DNA of 64,000 bases, taken from contig CAWFOP010000018.1 of the NCBI GenBank assembly GCA_963817465.1, forward strand, positions 310,001 through 374,000. Direction: 5' to 3'. Position 1 is the first letter of the stretch. Each line of letters starts with the position of its first letter. Below, piece by piece: positions 36,605 to 44,564 of the stretch. The translations under genes and the position numbers were made by a program. Source of the DNA: CAMPKL01 sp963817465. GTDB taxonomy: Bacteria; Acidobacteriota; Terriglobia; Bryobacterales; UBA6623. The notes under the pieces are model-generated. The model saw only the letters and a program-made list of their open reading frames with translations, made no database searches and was not told the DNA's origin.

Positions 36605-37695
36605 GCTTCGACCTGACGGTCGAATACCCGCGCGGAGCGACGATCGAGGGGCGTGTCGACGACGCGTTCTCGAGCGGGCCGGTGGCGGTGTTGTTCGGCG
36701 CTTCGGGATCGGGCAAGACCACGTTGCTGAGGTGCTTGGCGGGATTGCAGAAGCCCTCGCGCGGGCGGATCGCCTTCGACGGCCGCCCTTGGTTCGACAG
36801 CGACGGCAAGCTCGACGTTCCGCCGCAGCGCCGGCGCGTGGGCTACCTGTTTCAGCAGTACGCGCTGTTCCCGCACCTGACGGTGGAGCGGAACGTCGGC
36901 TACGCCCTGCGGCATCTGTCGGCGGAAGAGCGCCGCGGGAGGGTCGGCGAGGCGCTCGAGCGGGCGGGCATCGGCCCGCTGGCGCATCGCCGCATCGCGG
37001 GGCTCTCAGGAGGCGAGCAGCAGCGCACGGCTCTGGCGCGGACGCTGGCTCCGCGGCCGGACTTGCTGCTGCTCGACGAGCCGCTTTCCGCTTTGGACGC
37101 GCCGACGCGGGCGACGCTGCGCTCGGAGCTGCGCCGGGTGCTGCTGGAGTCGCAAACGCCGGCGGTCGTGGTCACGCACGATCAAACCGAGGCGCTGGCG
37201 CTGGGGGATTGCTTGATGGTGATGGCGCAGGGACGGCTGCTGCAGAGCGGGCCGGTCCGCGAAGTGTTCGAGCGGCCGGCGGACGAGGTCGTGGCGCGTT
37301 CGGTGGGAGTGGATTGCGTGGCCGCCGCGAGACTCGCCCGGGTCGAGGGCGAGCTGGCTGTCTACCGCGCTGGGGATCGCGAAGTGGTGGGACTGGCGCG
37401 CGATGTCGCCGACGGGAGCGAGGGCTATATCTTCATTCGCGCGGAAAACGTGACCTTGTCGTCGCGCGCGCCTTCGGGAGAAAGCGCGCGGAATCACCTC
37501 GCAGCGGTCGTGGTCGAGATCGCGCAAGAGGGCCCGCTGGTGCGCGTTCAATTGGATTGTTCGTTTCGGCTGGCGGCGGTGATCACACGGCACTCACTCG
37601 AGGAGATGGCCCTGGAGGCGGGCGCGCGCGTCTACGCGAACATCAAGGCGCCGGCGGTGCACTTTGTGCCCCATGCCGGCGCGCCTCCGGCCTAG
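36589..37695 (+). CDS. modC: Molybdate ABC transporter ATP-binding protein ModC
   Basis: ModC powers molybdate import. The 368-aa protein has Walker A GASGSGKTTLL (about residues 37-47), the Q-loop in YLFQQYALFPHL, the signature LSGGEQQRTALARTLA, Walker B LLLLDEPLSALD and the switch VVTHDQTEA. A C-terminal TOBE/molybdate-binding domain (about residues 275-368) supports the molybdate assignment. The ATG at 36589 overlaps modB; the longer frame back to 36292 is only a shadow of modB. It ends two bases before the convergent downstream gene. Confidence 0.92.
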   Translation: MAAELSFDLTVEYPRGATIEGRVDDAFSSGPVAVLFGASGSGKTTLLRCLAGLQKPSRGRIAFDGRPWFDSDGKLDVPPQRRRVGYLFQQYALFPHLTVERNVGYALRHLSAEERRGRVGEALERAGIGPLAHRRIAGLSGGEQQRTALARTLAPRPDLLLLDEPLSALDAPTRATLRSELRRVLLESQTPAVVVTHDQTEALALGDCLMVMAQGRLLQSGPVREVFERPADEVVARSVGVDCVAAARLARVEGELAVYRAGDREVVGLARDVADGSEGYIFIRAENVTLSSRAPSGESARNHLAAVVVEIAQEGPLVRVQLDCSFRLAAVITRHSLEEMALEAGARVYANIKAPAVHFVPHAGAPPA

Positions 37696-37696
37696 T

Positions 37697-37984
37697 CTAG
37701 CCGCGGGTGTAGACTTCCTTGCGTTTGGAAGCGCCGCCCCCGAGCACTCCGAGATCGAGCAAGACGGCGATCACCACAACGATCAATTGCAGGCCCGCGA
37801 CCTCGCCGCGCGTATTGATCGCCCAGGCGTAAGCAAGCGTGGTGAACGGCAAGAAGATGAACCCAAGGATCGGAATGATCAACCCCGTGTAAGCCTGGGA
37901 GAAATAGTCGGAGAACAGCGCCAGCAGAACGATGATCAGGCGCGGTCCGAAAAACGCGAGCGCCAACAATAAACAACACGGCAT
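37697..37984 (-). CDS. Small membrane protein, 95 aa
   Basis: A small polytopic protein with three predicted membrane helices (residues about 3-23, 32-54 and 63-82) and a short basic C-terminal tail. The middle helix pattern resembles the short YtfA/DUF4342-like helical hairpins but I do not recognise the family with certainty. The ATG has TAGGAG upstream. It follows the fucosidase gene with 12 bases between them, so they may be cotranscribed. Confidence 0.65.
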   Translation of the reverse strand: MPCCLLLALAFFGPRLIIVLLALFSDYFSQAYTGLIIPILGFIFLPFTTLAYAWAINTRGEVAGLQLIVVVIAVLLDLGVLGGGASKRKEVYTRG

Positions 37985-37996
37985 AGTAGGGGTCTC

Positions 37997-39580
37997 CTAT
38001 TCGACGGCCTTGACCGCACCGTAGATGTCGATGACGGGGTGTTTTGCTACAGCGCGAAATTCGACCGGGCGGTTCGTCGGGGGCTTGCCGCTGTCGGCCT
38101 GGAAGTCTCCCGTCGCGGAAACCGACCCCGCCGGAACGAACTTCCAGGGGTCGTCGGCCTCGTAGAGATCGGCCATGTCTTTTTGCAAGCGCCACTCGAA
38201 GCCGACGTCCAGGCGCGAGGCGTCGCCCATGCTTTCGATGCGCCCCGTGAAATGGGTCTTGGAGCCCTGGCGTTTCGCCGTGCTCGTCAGGACGGCGGGG
38301 GGATCGAGGCCGGGCTCGACGTTGGTGATCTTGAAGACGATCGGGTTCGGCCAACGTCGGTCGTTGTAGATGCGCTGGGCGCGAGTGGCGCTGATGCGGA
38401 GGCCGGCGGGCGTTTGCTCCCACTTGGTCTGCGGCGTGACTTCCGGCCGGTACTCGAGAACCTTGTCATTCTGCCCCAGGATTGTCACCTTCGTCTGCGG
38501 CGTCGATTTGACCGACTTAATGAGGAAGCTCTTCTCTTCGGCGTATTTCCACGGCTCTCCGGTGATGAAGGCATAGACGGTCGGCTCGTTCTTGGCCTTG
38601 GTGAACCAGATGGGGCCTTCGTTGGTGATGATCCAAGTGCGCGTGCCCAGGATGGAATCACGGTTGATCATGTTCCACAAGGCGATCTCGCGCAGGCGGT
38701 CCGATTGCGGCAGTGGGATGAAGCCGTCCGGGTGAGGCGCGATGTTGAGCAGCAGGTTGCCGCCCTTGGCGCGCGTCTCGATCAGCGTGTCGATGAGCTG
38801 CGTGCCCGACTTGAGGGTGTCGTTGGTCGGGCGATACTGCCACTGCACGCCCATGGTGAGGTTGCCTTCCCAGGCGCCGTCGAGCGGTATTCCGGGAGTG
38901 TACTGCTCGGGCGTTTCGATGGCCCCGCGCGTGACGACGACGTTGGGCTGCAGCTCCCAGGCGACCTCTCTTAGCCCTTCCGCCTCGCCGTCGATGAAGA
39001 AGACGTCGATCGGGCCGTAGTTGCTGAACAGCTCGCGGACTTGGGCTTGGTCGTAGGCCAGCAGGTCGGGGTTGTTGTGCGGCAGAACCTCGGGCCGGCG
39101 ACGGCTGATCAGCGTGCCCTGCTGGTGCAGAAAGTGGAAGTCGTCGGGAGAAAAGTAGATCCCAATGGCGATGCCCTCGGCTCGGAAGGCGTCGACGACT
39201 TCTTTGGTCACGTCGTGGGCGAACGGCGTGTTCATGATCGAAAAATCGGTCGTTTTCGTGGCGTACATGCAAAATCCCGAGTGATGTTTGGCCGTGAATA
39301 CGACATACTGGAAACCGGCCAGCTTGGCGAGACGCGCCCACTTGCGAGCGTCGAAATCTTCGGGATCGAACGTCTTCGGCAAATCGTTGAAGAAACGTTC
39401 CTGGTACTCATCCGAAGCGCCAACCAGCGAATGGCTGATCACCGAGCCGACCTGGCTGTCGACGCTCCAGTGGATAAAGAGGCCCAGGCCGAGGTCTCGG
39501 AACCAATCCAAACGTTCGGGTTTGTTCTGAGCGGACAGCAGGGCTGAGGAAAGCAGGGCGAGAATCAGCAAACGAGGCAT
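37997..39580 (-). CDS. Alpha-L-fucosidase, GH29
   Basis: This 527-aa secreted enzyme removes alpha-L-fucose from glycans. It has a signal peptide (LLILALLSSALLSAQ) and a GH29 (beta/alpha)8 barrel: WFRDLGLGLFIHWSVDSQVG, then KLAGFQYVVFTAKHHSGFCMYATKTTDFS (in parts), and YGPIDVFFIDGEAEG, where the Asp in FFIDG is the likely nucleophile. A beta-sandwich C-terminal part follows. The ATG at 39580 is directly before the signal peptide; a TTG at 39598 would add six residues. A role in degrading fucosylated polysaccharide fits the nearby secreted propeller proteins. Confidence 0.88.
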   Translation of the reverse strand: MPRLLILALLSSALLSAQNKPERLDWFRDLGLGLFIHWSVDSQVGSVISHSLVGASDEYQERFFNDLPKTFDPEDFDARKWARLAKLAGFQYVVFTAKHHSGFCMYATKTTDFSIMNTPFAHDVTKEVVDAFRAEGIAIGIYFSPDDFHFLHQQGTLISRRRPEVLPHNNPDLLAYDQAQVRELFSNYGPIDVFFIDGEAEGLREVAWELQPNVVVTRGAIETPEQYTPGIPLDGAWEGNLTMGVQWQYRPTNDTLKSGTQLIDTLIETRAKGGNLLLNIAPHPDGFIPLPQSDRLREIALWNMINRDSILGTRTWIITNEGPIWFTKAKNEPTVYAFITGEPWKYAEEKSFLIKSVKSTPQTKVTILGQNDKVLEYRPEVTPQTKWEQTPAGLRISATRAQRIYNDRRWPNPIVFKITNVEPGLDPPAVLTSTAKRQGSKTHFTGRIESMGDASRLDVGFEWRLQKDMADLYEADDPWKFVPAGSVSATGDFQADSGKPPTNRPVEFRAVAKHPVIDIYGAVKAVE

Positions 39581-39646
39581 CGCTCTGGATGATATCAATG
39601 CGCGACACGCGGCTGTACCGTCGGCCGCGGAACTAGGAGGCTCCCC

Positions 39647-39766
39647 ATGAACCGTCTCGATTCCCGCCGCAGTTTCTTCGCTCGCATGGCCGCCGGCGCC
39701 GCGGTCGAATCAGCCGCCGGCGCGGCCGTCTCCGACGCCGAATGCAGCGCGCCGCCGAGGGAGTGA
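39647..39766 (+). CDS. Mini-ORF with twin-arginine-like signal, possibly frameshifted
   Basis: A 39-aa frame starts at an ATG with an excellent AGGAGG ribosome-binding site. Its start, NRLDSRRSFFARMAAGAA, looks like a Tat signal, after which the sequence becomes poorly defined. In another frame, ATGCAGCGC at 39742 leads to MQRAAEGVKKLRSLWA and a stop at 39792, which resembles a natural C-terminus. A one-base deletion (or two-base insertion) between 39700 and 39742 could join them into a short exported protein. Real function and integrity are uncertain. Confidence 0.4.
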   Translation: MNRLDSRRSFFARMAAGAAVESAAGAAVSDAECSAPPRE

Positions 39767-40057
39767 AGAAATTGCGCTCGCTGTGGGCCTAGGAATTCGC
39801 CCACAGCAACAACCGCGAAGCTCGAGGGCGGAGCAACGAACAGCCCCGGATCGAGCGGAGCGGAATCCGGGGATCTTGCTTCGTCCTCCCGGACGAGGTC
39901 GCGCCGGCGTATTCACACACACTCGTGAGGGAGGGGTCTGCGAGCAACCGCAGGTGTTGACGCAAACCGCTTACTGACGTGCGCGGCTCAAGCGCGGAGG
40001 ACGGCTTCGACGGCCTGCCGATTGTGACTGGGCGGCGATAGTTGCAAGAATGACCCT

Positions 40058-41129
40058 TTGGCTGAGCAGTTACCCAAGAAAATTAGTCGTACGCTGCGCG
40101 AAGGCGTCTTGATCCCGGCGCATCCGCTGGCGTTGACGAGCGAGCGCAAGCTTGACGAGCGCCGTCAGCGGGCCTTGACGCGTTACTACGTGGACGCCGG
40201 CGCCGGCGGGCTCGCGGTCGGGGTCCACACGACGCAGTTCGAGATCCGCGAAAAGAAGGTCGGGCTGCTGCGGCCCGTGCTCGAATTGGCCGCCGAGACG
40301 GTGGCGGAGCGCAAGAAGGCCGTCGCCGGGTCATTGGCGTTGATCGCGGGAGTCTGCGGCCCGACTCGGCAAGCCGTCGAAGAGGCGGAACTGGCGCGCG
40401 ATCTGGGGTACCACGCGGGCCTGCTCAGCTTGGCCGCATTGCAAAGGGCGTCGGTTGCGAAGCTGATCGAGCACGTTCGGGCCGTGGCCGAGGTGCTGCC
40501 GGTTTTTGGGTTCTACCTGCAGCCGAGCGTGGGCGGCCGCGAATTGCCGTACGAGTTTTGGCGCGAGTTTTGCGACATCGAAGGAGTCGTGGCGATCAAG
40601 ATTGCGCCGTTCGATCGCTACCGCACCCTCGATGTGATGCGGGCGGTGATCGACTCGGGACGCGGCGGCGAAATCGCTCTCTACACGGGCAACGACGACA
40701 ACTTTCTCGTGGATCTGGTCACGCGCTATCGGCTGAACGGAGCGGCGTCTCCCCTGCCCTCCCGCATCGTGGGCGGGCTGCTGGGTCATTGGGCCGTCTG
40801 GACCCGGCGCTCGGTGGAACACTTTCGGGAAGCGCGGCGCATCGCCAATCGTGACCTGCCGGTTCCCCAGCAATTCCTCGAATTGGCGCAGCAAGTCACC
40901 GACGCGAACGGCGCCTTCTTCGACCCCCACGAACGGTTTCGCCGGCTGCATCGCCGGCCTTCACGAAGTGCTGCGCCGTCAGGGGCTGCTGGAAGAGGTC
41001 CGGCTGCTCAACCCGGACGAAGGCCTGTCGCGCGGACAGGCCGACGAAATCGAGCGAGTCTACCGCGCCTATCCGCACCTGAACGACGACTTGTTCGTGG
41101 CCCAGCGCCTGGACGGTTGGCTGTCCTAG
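40058..41129 (+). CDS. Dihydrodipicolinate-synthase-like (DapA family) aldolase, frameshifted
   Basis: A class I aldolase-type TIM barrel of the DapA/NAL superfamily: GVLIPAHPLALTSERKLDERRQRALTRYY, AGAGGLAVGVHTTQFEI, and the Schiff-base lysine in VVAIKIAPFD. It is related to dihydrodipicolinate synthase but its substrate is unknown. The frame breaks at FFDP; removing one C of CCCCC at 40924-40928 restores FDPTNGFAGCIAGLHEVLRRQG to the stop at 41129 (about 356 aa). The frame starts at a TTG at 40058; an ATG at 40050 lies one base out of frame, so the natural start is doubtful. It meets the next gene tail to tail. Confidence 0.8.
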
Positions 41130-42025
41130 TCTTGCGGTACGCGCCAGCCCGCCTCACCGTCCTTGACGAGGCCCAAAGGCTGCAGGACCTGCTCGAGCGG
41201 TCGCGTCGAAAGGATTAACAGGCCCTGATCGCTGGGGCTTTCCCGGACATACGCCGTCGCGCCGCCCAGCCAGGCTTCGAGCTGTCCCGGCTGCGCCTCG
41301 GCGAGCGATTCGCTGTCGAGCAGCGGCACAAAGTACGGCTGCGCGCGGAAAGTTGCTTCGGTGATCGCGGGCAGCAGCGTCGCGCGCGTCTTCGCGAGCC
41401 ACGCGTCGACGTCTTCGTTGAGGAAGACTTCCAGTCCGACGCCGCGGCCGGTCATTTCGCGGCGAGCGGAATCGCGCGCTTCAGGCCCGGCGCTGACCCG
41501 AAAAACGTAGCGGATCAGCACGCGGGACGGCGCGCCGCGCAGCTTGAGGAAGAAATCCTTCCAGCTCCACAGCGTCGGGGGCTTGCGATTCGGGAAGACG
41601 CCGAGGCCCTGCATGGGAATCCAATCGACGCCGTGCGCGGACAGCAGCGCCGCACCGCCTTTTTTCGCGAGATCTTCGATCTGAATGAAGAACTGCGACG
41701 GCGCGGCGCCCTGGAGCGCCCCAGCCAGGTTCTCGGTCAACTCCGCGAGCGGCGCCGCGTAGCGCTGGTGGACGGGAAAATCGCCGAGCGGCACGAGCGC
41801 CGCGTGATATCCCGGAGGCGCTGAGACGCGGCGCAGCGGGATTCCGGCCGGGCCGTTTTCCGACGCCTTCCACGGATCGCCCAGGCCGACCTGCGCGAGC
41901 TTGCCTTCTCCGGGTAAAAATCCGCTCATGACGATTACGACGGCGACCGCGGCGACCGCCAGGATGAGCATGATGCGGCGGCTTCTGGCTTGGTTACGTC
42001 GCTGCTCTTCATAAGGCGGCCTCAT
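41126..42025 (-). CDS. Membrane-anchored member of a VgrG-linked paralogous family
   Basis: I do not recognise the family. The 299-aa protein has a cytoplasmic basic N-terminus, a single membrane helix (residues about 19-39, RIMLILAVAAVAVVIVMSG), then a globular domain. It is a paralogue of the next two genes: HGVDWIPMQGLGVFPNR, FVPLLDSESLAEAQPGQLEAWLGG, AYVRESPSDQGLLI and a C-terminal WRVPQD are matched there. The anchor is missing in the other two. It is the last gene of the vgrG string, and its stop overlaps the convergent DapA-like gene. A role as T6SS cargo, adaptor or immunity protein is an inference from position only. Confidence 0.7.
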   Translation of the reverse strand: MRPPYEEQRRNQARSRRIMLILAVAAVAVVIVMSGFLPGEGKLAQVGLGDPWKASENGPAGIPLRRVSAPPGYHAALVPLGDFPVHQRYAAPLAELTENLAGALQGAAPSQFFIQIEDLAKKGGAALLSAHGVDWIPMQGLGVFPNRKPPTLWSWKDFFLKLRGAPSRVLIRYVFRVSAGPEARDSARREMTGRGVGLEVFLNEDVDAWLAKTRATLLPAITEATFRAQPYFVPLLDSESLAEAQPGQLEAWLGGATAYVRESPSDQGLLILSTRPLEQVLQPLGLVKDGEAGWRVPQD

Positions 42026-42047
42026 CGAGGTCCAGTGTACCCCTCCC

Positions 42048-42794
42048 CTACTCGATTGCAAACGACCAACCCGCGCTCGAGCTTTCGCCTCCCAAGGCCT
42101 TGAAGATGTCGTCGAGCGGGTGCTTGGAGACGAGCAGGAGGCCCTTGTCTTCGGGGCTGTCGCGCGCATACAGGTGCGCTCCGGCCAGCCAGCGCTCCAA
42201 GTCGTCGGGTTTCGCCGACTTGACGCCCGCGGCGTCGAGCAGCGGGCAGACGAAGGGAAAGCCCTTGAACATCGGGTCGACCAGCTTGTCGCCCAAGGCC
42301 TGCTGAAAGCGCGCCAGCATGGCGTCGCCGTCGCGCTCGATCATCAGCTCGAGGTAGCTTCCCTTGCCGAGCATCACGGTGCGAGCGTGCCGGCGAGCGG
42401 CCGGCTCGCCTCCCAGCCGCACCACCTGGTGCATGAGCGGGCGGACGGTTTGGCCGACTTCGAGCTGTTCGAAGTCGTCGCGCGTCCAGGGCTTGGGCGG
42501 TTCGCGGTCAGGCCAGATTCCCAAGCCTATCGAGGGCATCCAATCGACTCCATGCTCCTGGACGAGATCGGCCCCGTCGCCCAGATGCAGCTCATTGACT
42601 TGCAAGAATGATTCGAGCTTGAGCGGGTATTGCCCGACCAGCGCTTGCGCGATCCGCTCGACGAACGACCGCACGGGCTTGGCCGCGTTTTCCGGCATCG
42701 GGTGCGCCCCGCCGGCGGGGACGAGCCAAGCTTGCCACGAAGTAGGAGCTTCGAGGGCCTGAGCGGTGAACGGTTTGATTGTTGCTTGCGCCAT
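42048..42794 (-). CDS. Soluble member of the same VgrG-linked family
   Basis: The 248-aa protein has no signal or membrane segment. Shared segments with the neighbours are HGVDWMPSIGLGIWPDR, PFVCPLLDAAGVKSAKPDDLERWL, AHLYARDSPEDKGLLLVSKHPLDDIFKALG and WSFAIE (compare PLLETRHFF, VYMRESMLDKGVLIASKHDLDEP in the third paralogue). It starts at an ATG with a good AAGGAG upstream, 15 bases after the preceding gene. Catalytic residues are not evident. Tandem, diverged copies near vgrG are typical of effector, adaptor or immunity families, but I cannot choose. Confidence 0.7.
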   Translation of the reverse strand: MAQATIKPFTAQALEAPTSWQAWLVPAGGAHPMPENAAKPVRSFVERIAQALVGQYPLKLESFLQVNELHLGDGADLVQEHGVDWMPSIGLGIWPDREPPKPWTRDDFEQLEVGQTVRPLMHQVVRLGGEPAARRHARTVMLGKGSYLELMIERDGDAMLARFQQALGDKLVDPMFKGFPFVCPLLDAAGVKSAKPDDLERWLAGAHLYARDSPEDKGLLLVSKHPLDDIFKALGGESSSAGWSFAIE

Positions 42795-42809
42795 GGGTTC
42801 TCAGGCTCC

Positions 42810-43715
42810 TTAGCTGACGGGATAAACCCAGCCTTCGTCGCGCATGGCCTTGAGGATCTCGATCATCGGTTCGTCGAGGTCGTGCTTCGACGCGATCAAC
42901 ACGCCCTTATCAAGCATGCTTTCACGCATGTAGACGTCGAAGAGCGAATACCACTTTTCGACCGTCTCATCGTCGGCGCCGAAGAAGTGTCGCGTTTCGA
43001 GCAAAGGAAGAATGAACAACATGCCCGGAAATTGCGGATCGTTCTTGATGTCTTCGCCGAACAGCTCCTTGCTCTTGGGGAGAAAGGAGTCTTGCAGCGA
43101 GTAAGTCATTTCATGATGCCGCTGGACGTTGAACTTCTTGAACATCGGATGCTTCATCATGCCTGGAGTGAAAGCCATTTCCGGCGCCTCGGTTTCGGGG
43201 TCCGGGGCGAGGTAGAGCGTCGTCATCCCGCCGTGCCCGAAGAAGAGCTCGCGCTGCTCGACGGCGGCCTTGTTGAGAAACCAATATGCGAAGTCCGCGA
43301 TGTAGTCGCTCATGCTGAACTTCTTGCTGCCGTCGCCGAAGGCATAGACGTCTTGTTCGGTAGGGGGCGCCGGAAAGGTGACTTCTTCCCCGGGCCGCCG
43401 AGCCAAACCCAGATGCGGCCGGTGTTCGATGGCCGTCCGCAGAAACGCGTCCTTCATGTCGCCGAGCTTCTCGAGGGCCTTGAAGGCAAGGAAACTCTCG
43501 GGCCGCAGGCCCAGTTCGCCTTTGAAGTGCTCCTCGATGCGCCTGCAGAATTCGAGAACCCATTTGCGTAGGCCGTCCGACATCGGCCACGCGCCGGCCG
43601 CGAGCCAGTAGAGCGACTGATTGGTGATCTTCTCGGCGCGCCGGAAGGGCAGCAACTCCTTGCTGCGATCGATGGGGCTGAGCCTTTCGCGGCTGCGGTC
43701 GACTTTTTCTGCCAT
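42810..43715 (-). CDS. First member of the VgrG-linked triplicated family
   Basis: The 301-aa product, without signal or membrane segment, is the longest member of the triplet. It contains RKWVLEFCRRIEEHFKGELGLRPESFLAF, where the others have shorter versions, and MLFILPLLETRHFFGADDETVEKWYSL followed by VYMRESMLDKGVLIASKHDLDEP and a C-terminal GWVYPVS that align with the neighbours. A region with FFGHGGMTTLYLAPDPETEAPEMAFTP is private to it. It starts 66 bases after the beta-repeat gene. The family name is unknown to me. Confidence 0.7.
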   Translation of the reverse strand: MAEKVDRSRERLSPIDRSKELLPFRRAEKITNQSLYWLAAGAWPMSDGLRKWVLEFCRRIEEHFKGELGLRPESFLAFKALEKLGDMKDAFLRTAIEHRPHLGLARRPGEEVTFPAPPTEQDVYAFGDGSKKFSMSDYIADFAYWFLNKAAVEQRELFFGHGGMTTLYLAPDPETEAPEMAFTPGMMKHPMFKKFNVQRHHEMTYSLQDSFLPKSKELFGEDIKNDPQFPGMLFILPLLETRHFFGADDETVEKWYSLFDVYMRESMLDKGVLIASKHDLDEPMIEILKAMRDEGWVYPVS

Positions 43716-43781
43716 GCTGATCTATTGCTCCGCCCAATGCTCGAGACGACGGGCAGCGAAAATCGCCGCCCGACCCCGGGA

Positions 43782-44522
43782 CTAGTTTCCGCCCACTGAG
43801 GTTGGCGGACCCGACAAAGTTGCGCCGACGTGACCTCGAACTGCGGCGGCGCCGGCCTTAGCGGCGTTTATGACTCCGCGGGCTCCGGCCGCAAGCGCCT
43901 TCGCGCCGGTCGCGTCCGTCTTGAGGCCGTATCCGCCGTTTGCCATCGCCTCCACCTTCGTCTCGAGCGTCGTGACCTCGAGCTTGTAGCCGGTGACGCC
44001 GAACGCCGCGCCAGTGGCCTCGACCTTGAGCAGCGTGATCCCGATCGCGATCGACTTGAACGCGAATTCGGCGTTGATCTGCTGAAAGAAGCTGGTCGGT
44101 TCCGAGATGTTGCGCGGCGAGCAGTGCGTCTCGGTCAGAGGCGCGATGAACGTGCGGGTCGTGGGCCCGACGTTCAACGTGGTTTCGGCCAGTAGGACGG
44201 TCCGAGTGATGCTGCCGACGTGCGTGCAGGTTTCGTTCCCGAGTCGCATGTACGTCAGATTGCCGAGGCGCGTGATGTTCTGGTTGCCGGTCTGCATGAT
44301 CTTGTCATTGCCGGTGTGGATCAGGTTGTTGTTGCCGATCCACAGGTCGTCGCGATCGCCTTTGCGAATCGACACGTGTACGCCTGTCACGCCCGTTATT
44401 CCGGATGTGCTGGCGATGCTGGGCCAAACCAGAGCGCTTGCCTGCTTGACCTTAGCCGCCGGCGTACGCTTGTCGGCGTCCACTTTCGGAATTATGGGAA
44501 CCATCCCTTTGGTGGTGGGCAT
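43782..44522 (-). CDS. VgrG-associated protein with repeated beta-strand-like units
   Basis: The 246-aa protein has a Lys/Pro-rich start and a central part (about residues 52-100) of short repeated units ending in a Gly: LWIGNNN-, IHTGND-, MQTGNQ-, TRLGNL-, MRLGNE-, THVGSI-. This spacing of about seven residues resembles the triple-stranded beta-helix of phage gp5/VgrG spikes. The C-terminal third is Gly/Ala-rich with low complexity and no catalytic motif. It sits 42 bases behind vgrG in the same string, so it may be a spike extension, a linker, or a carrier for an effector. I do not recognise a named family. Confidence 0.65.
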   Translation of the reverse strand: MPTTKGMVPIIPKVDADKRTPAAKVKQASALVWPSIASTSGITGVTGVHVSIRKGDRDDLWIGNNNLIHTGNDKIMQTGNQNITRLGNLTYMRLGNETCTHVGSITRTVLLAETTLNVGPTTRTFIAPLTETHCSPRNISEPTSFFQQINAEFAFKSIAIGITLLKVEATGAAFGVTGYKLEVTTLETKVEAMANGGYGLKTDATGAKALAAGARGVINAAKAGAAAVRGHVGATLSGPPTSVGGN

Positions 44523-44564
44523 GTCGAGTCTCCTTGGCGTTCGTTGCGACTATCGGGTTCGCGG

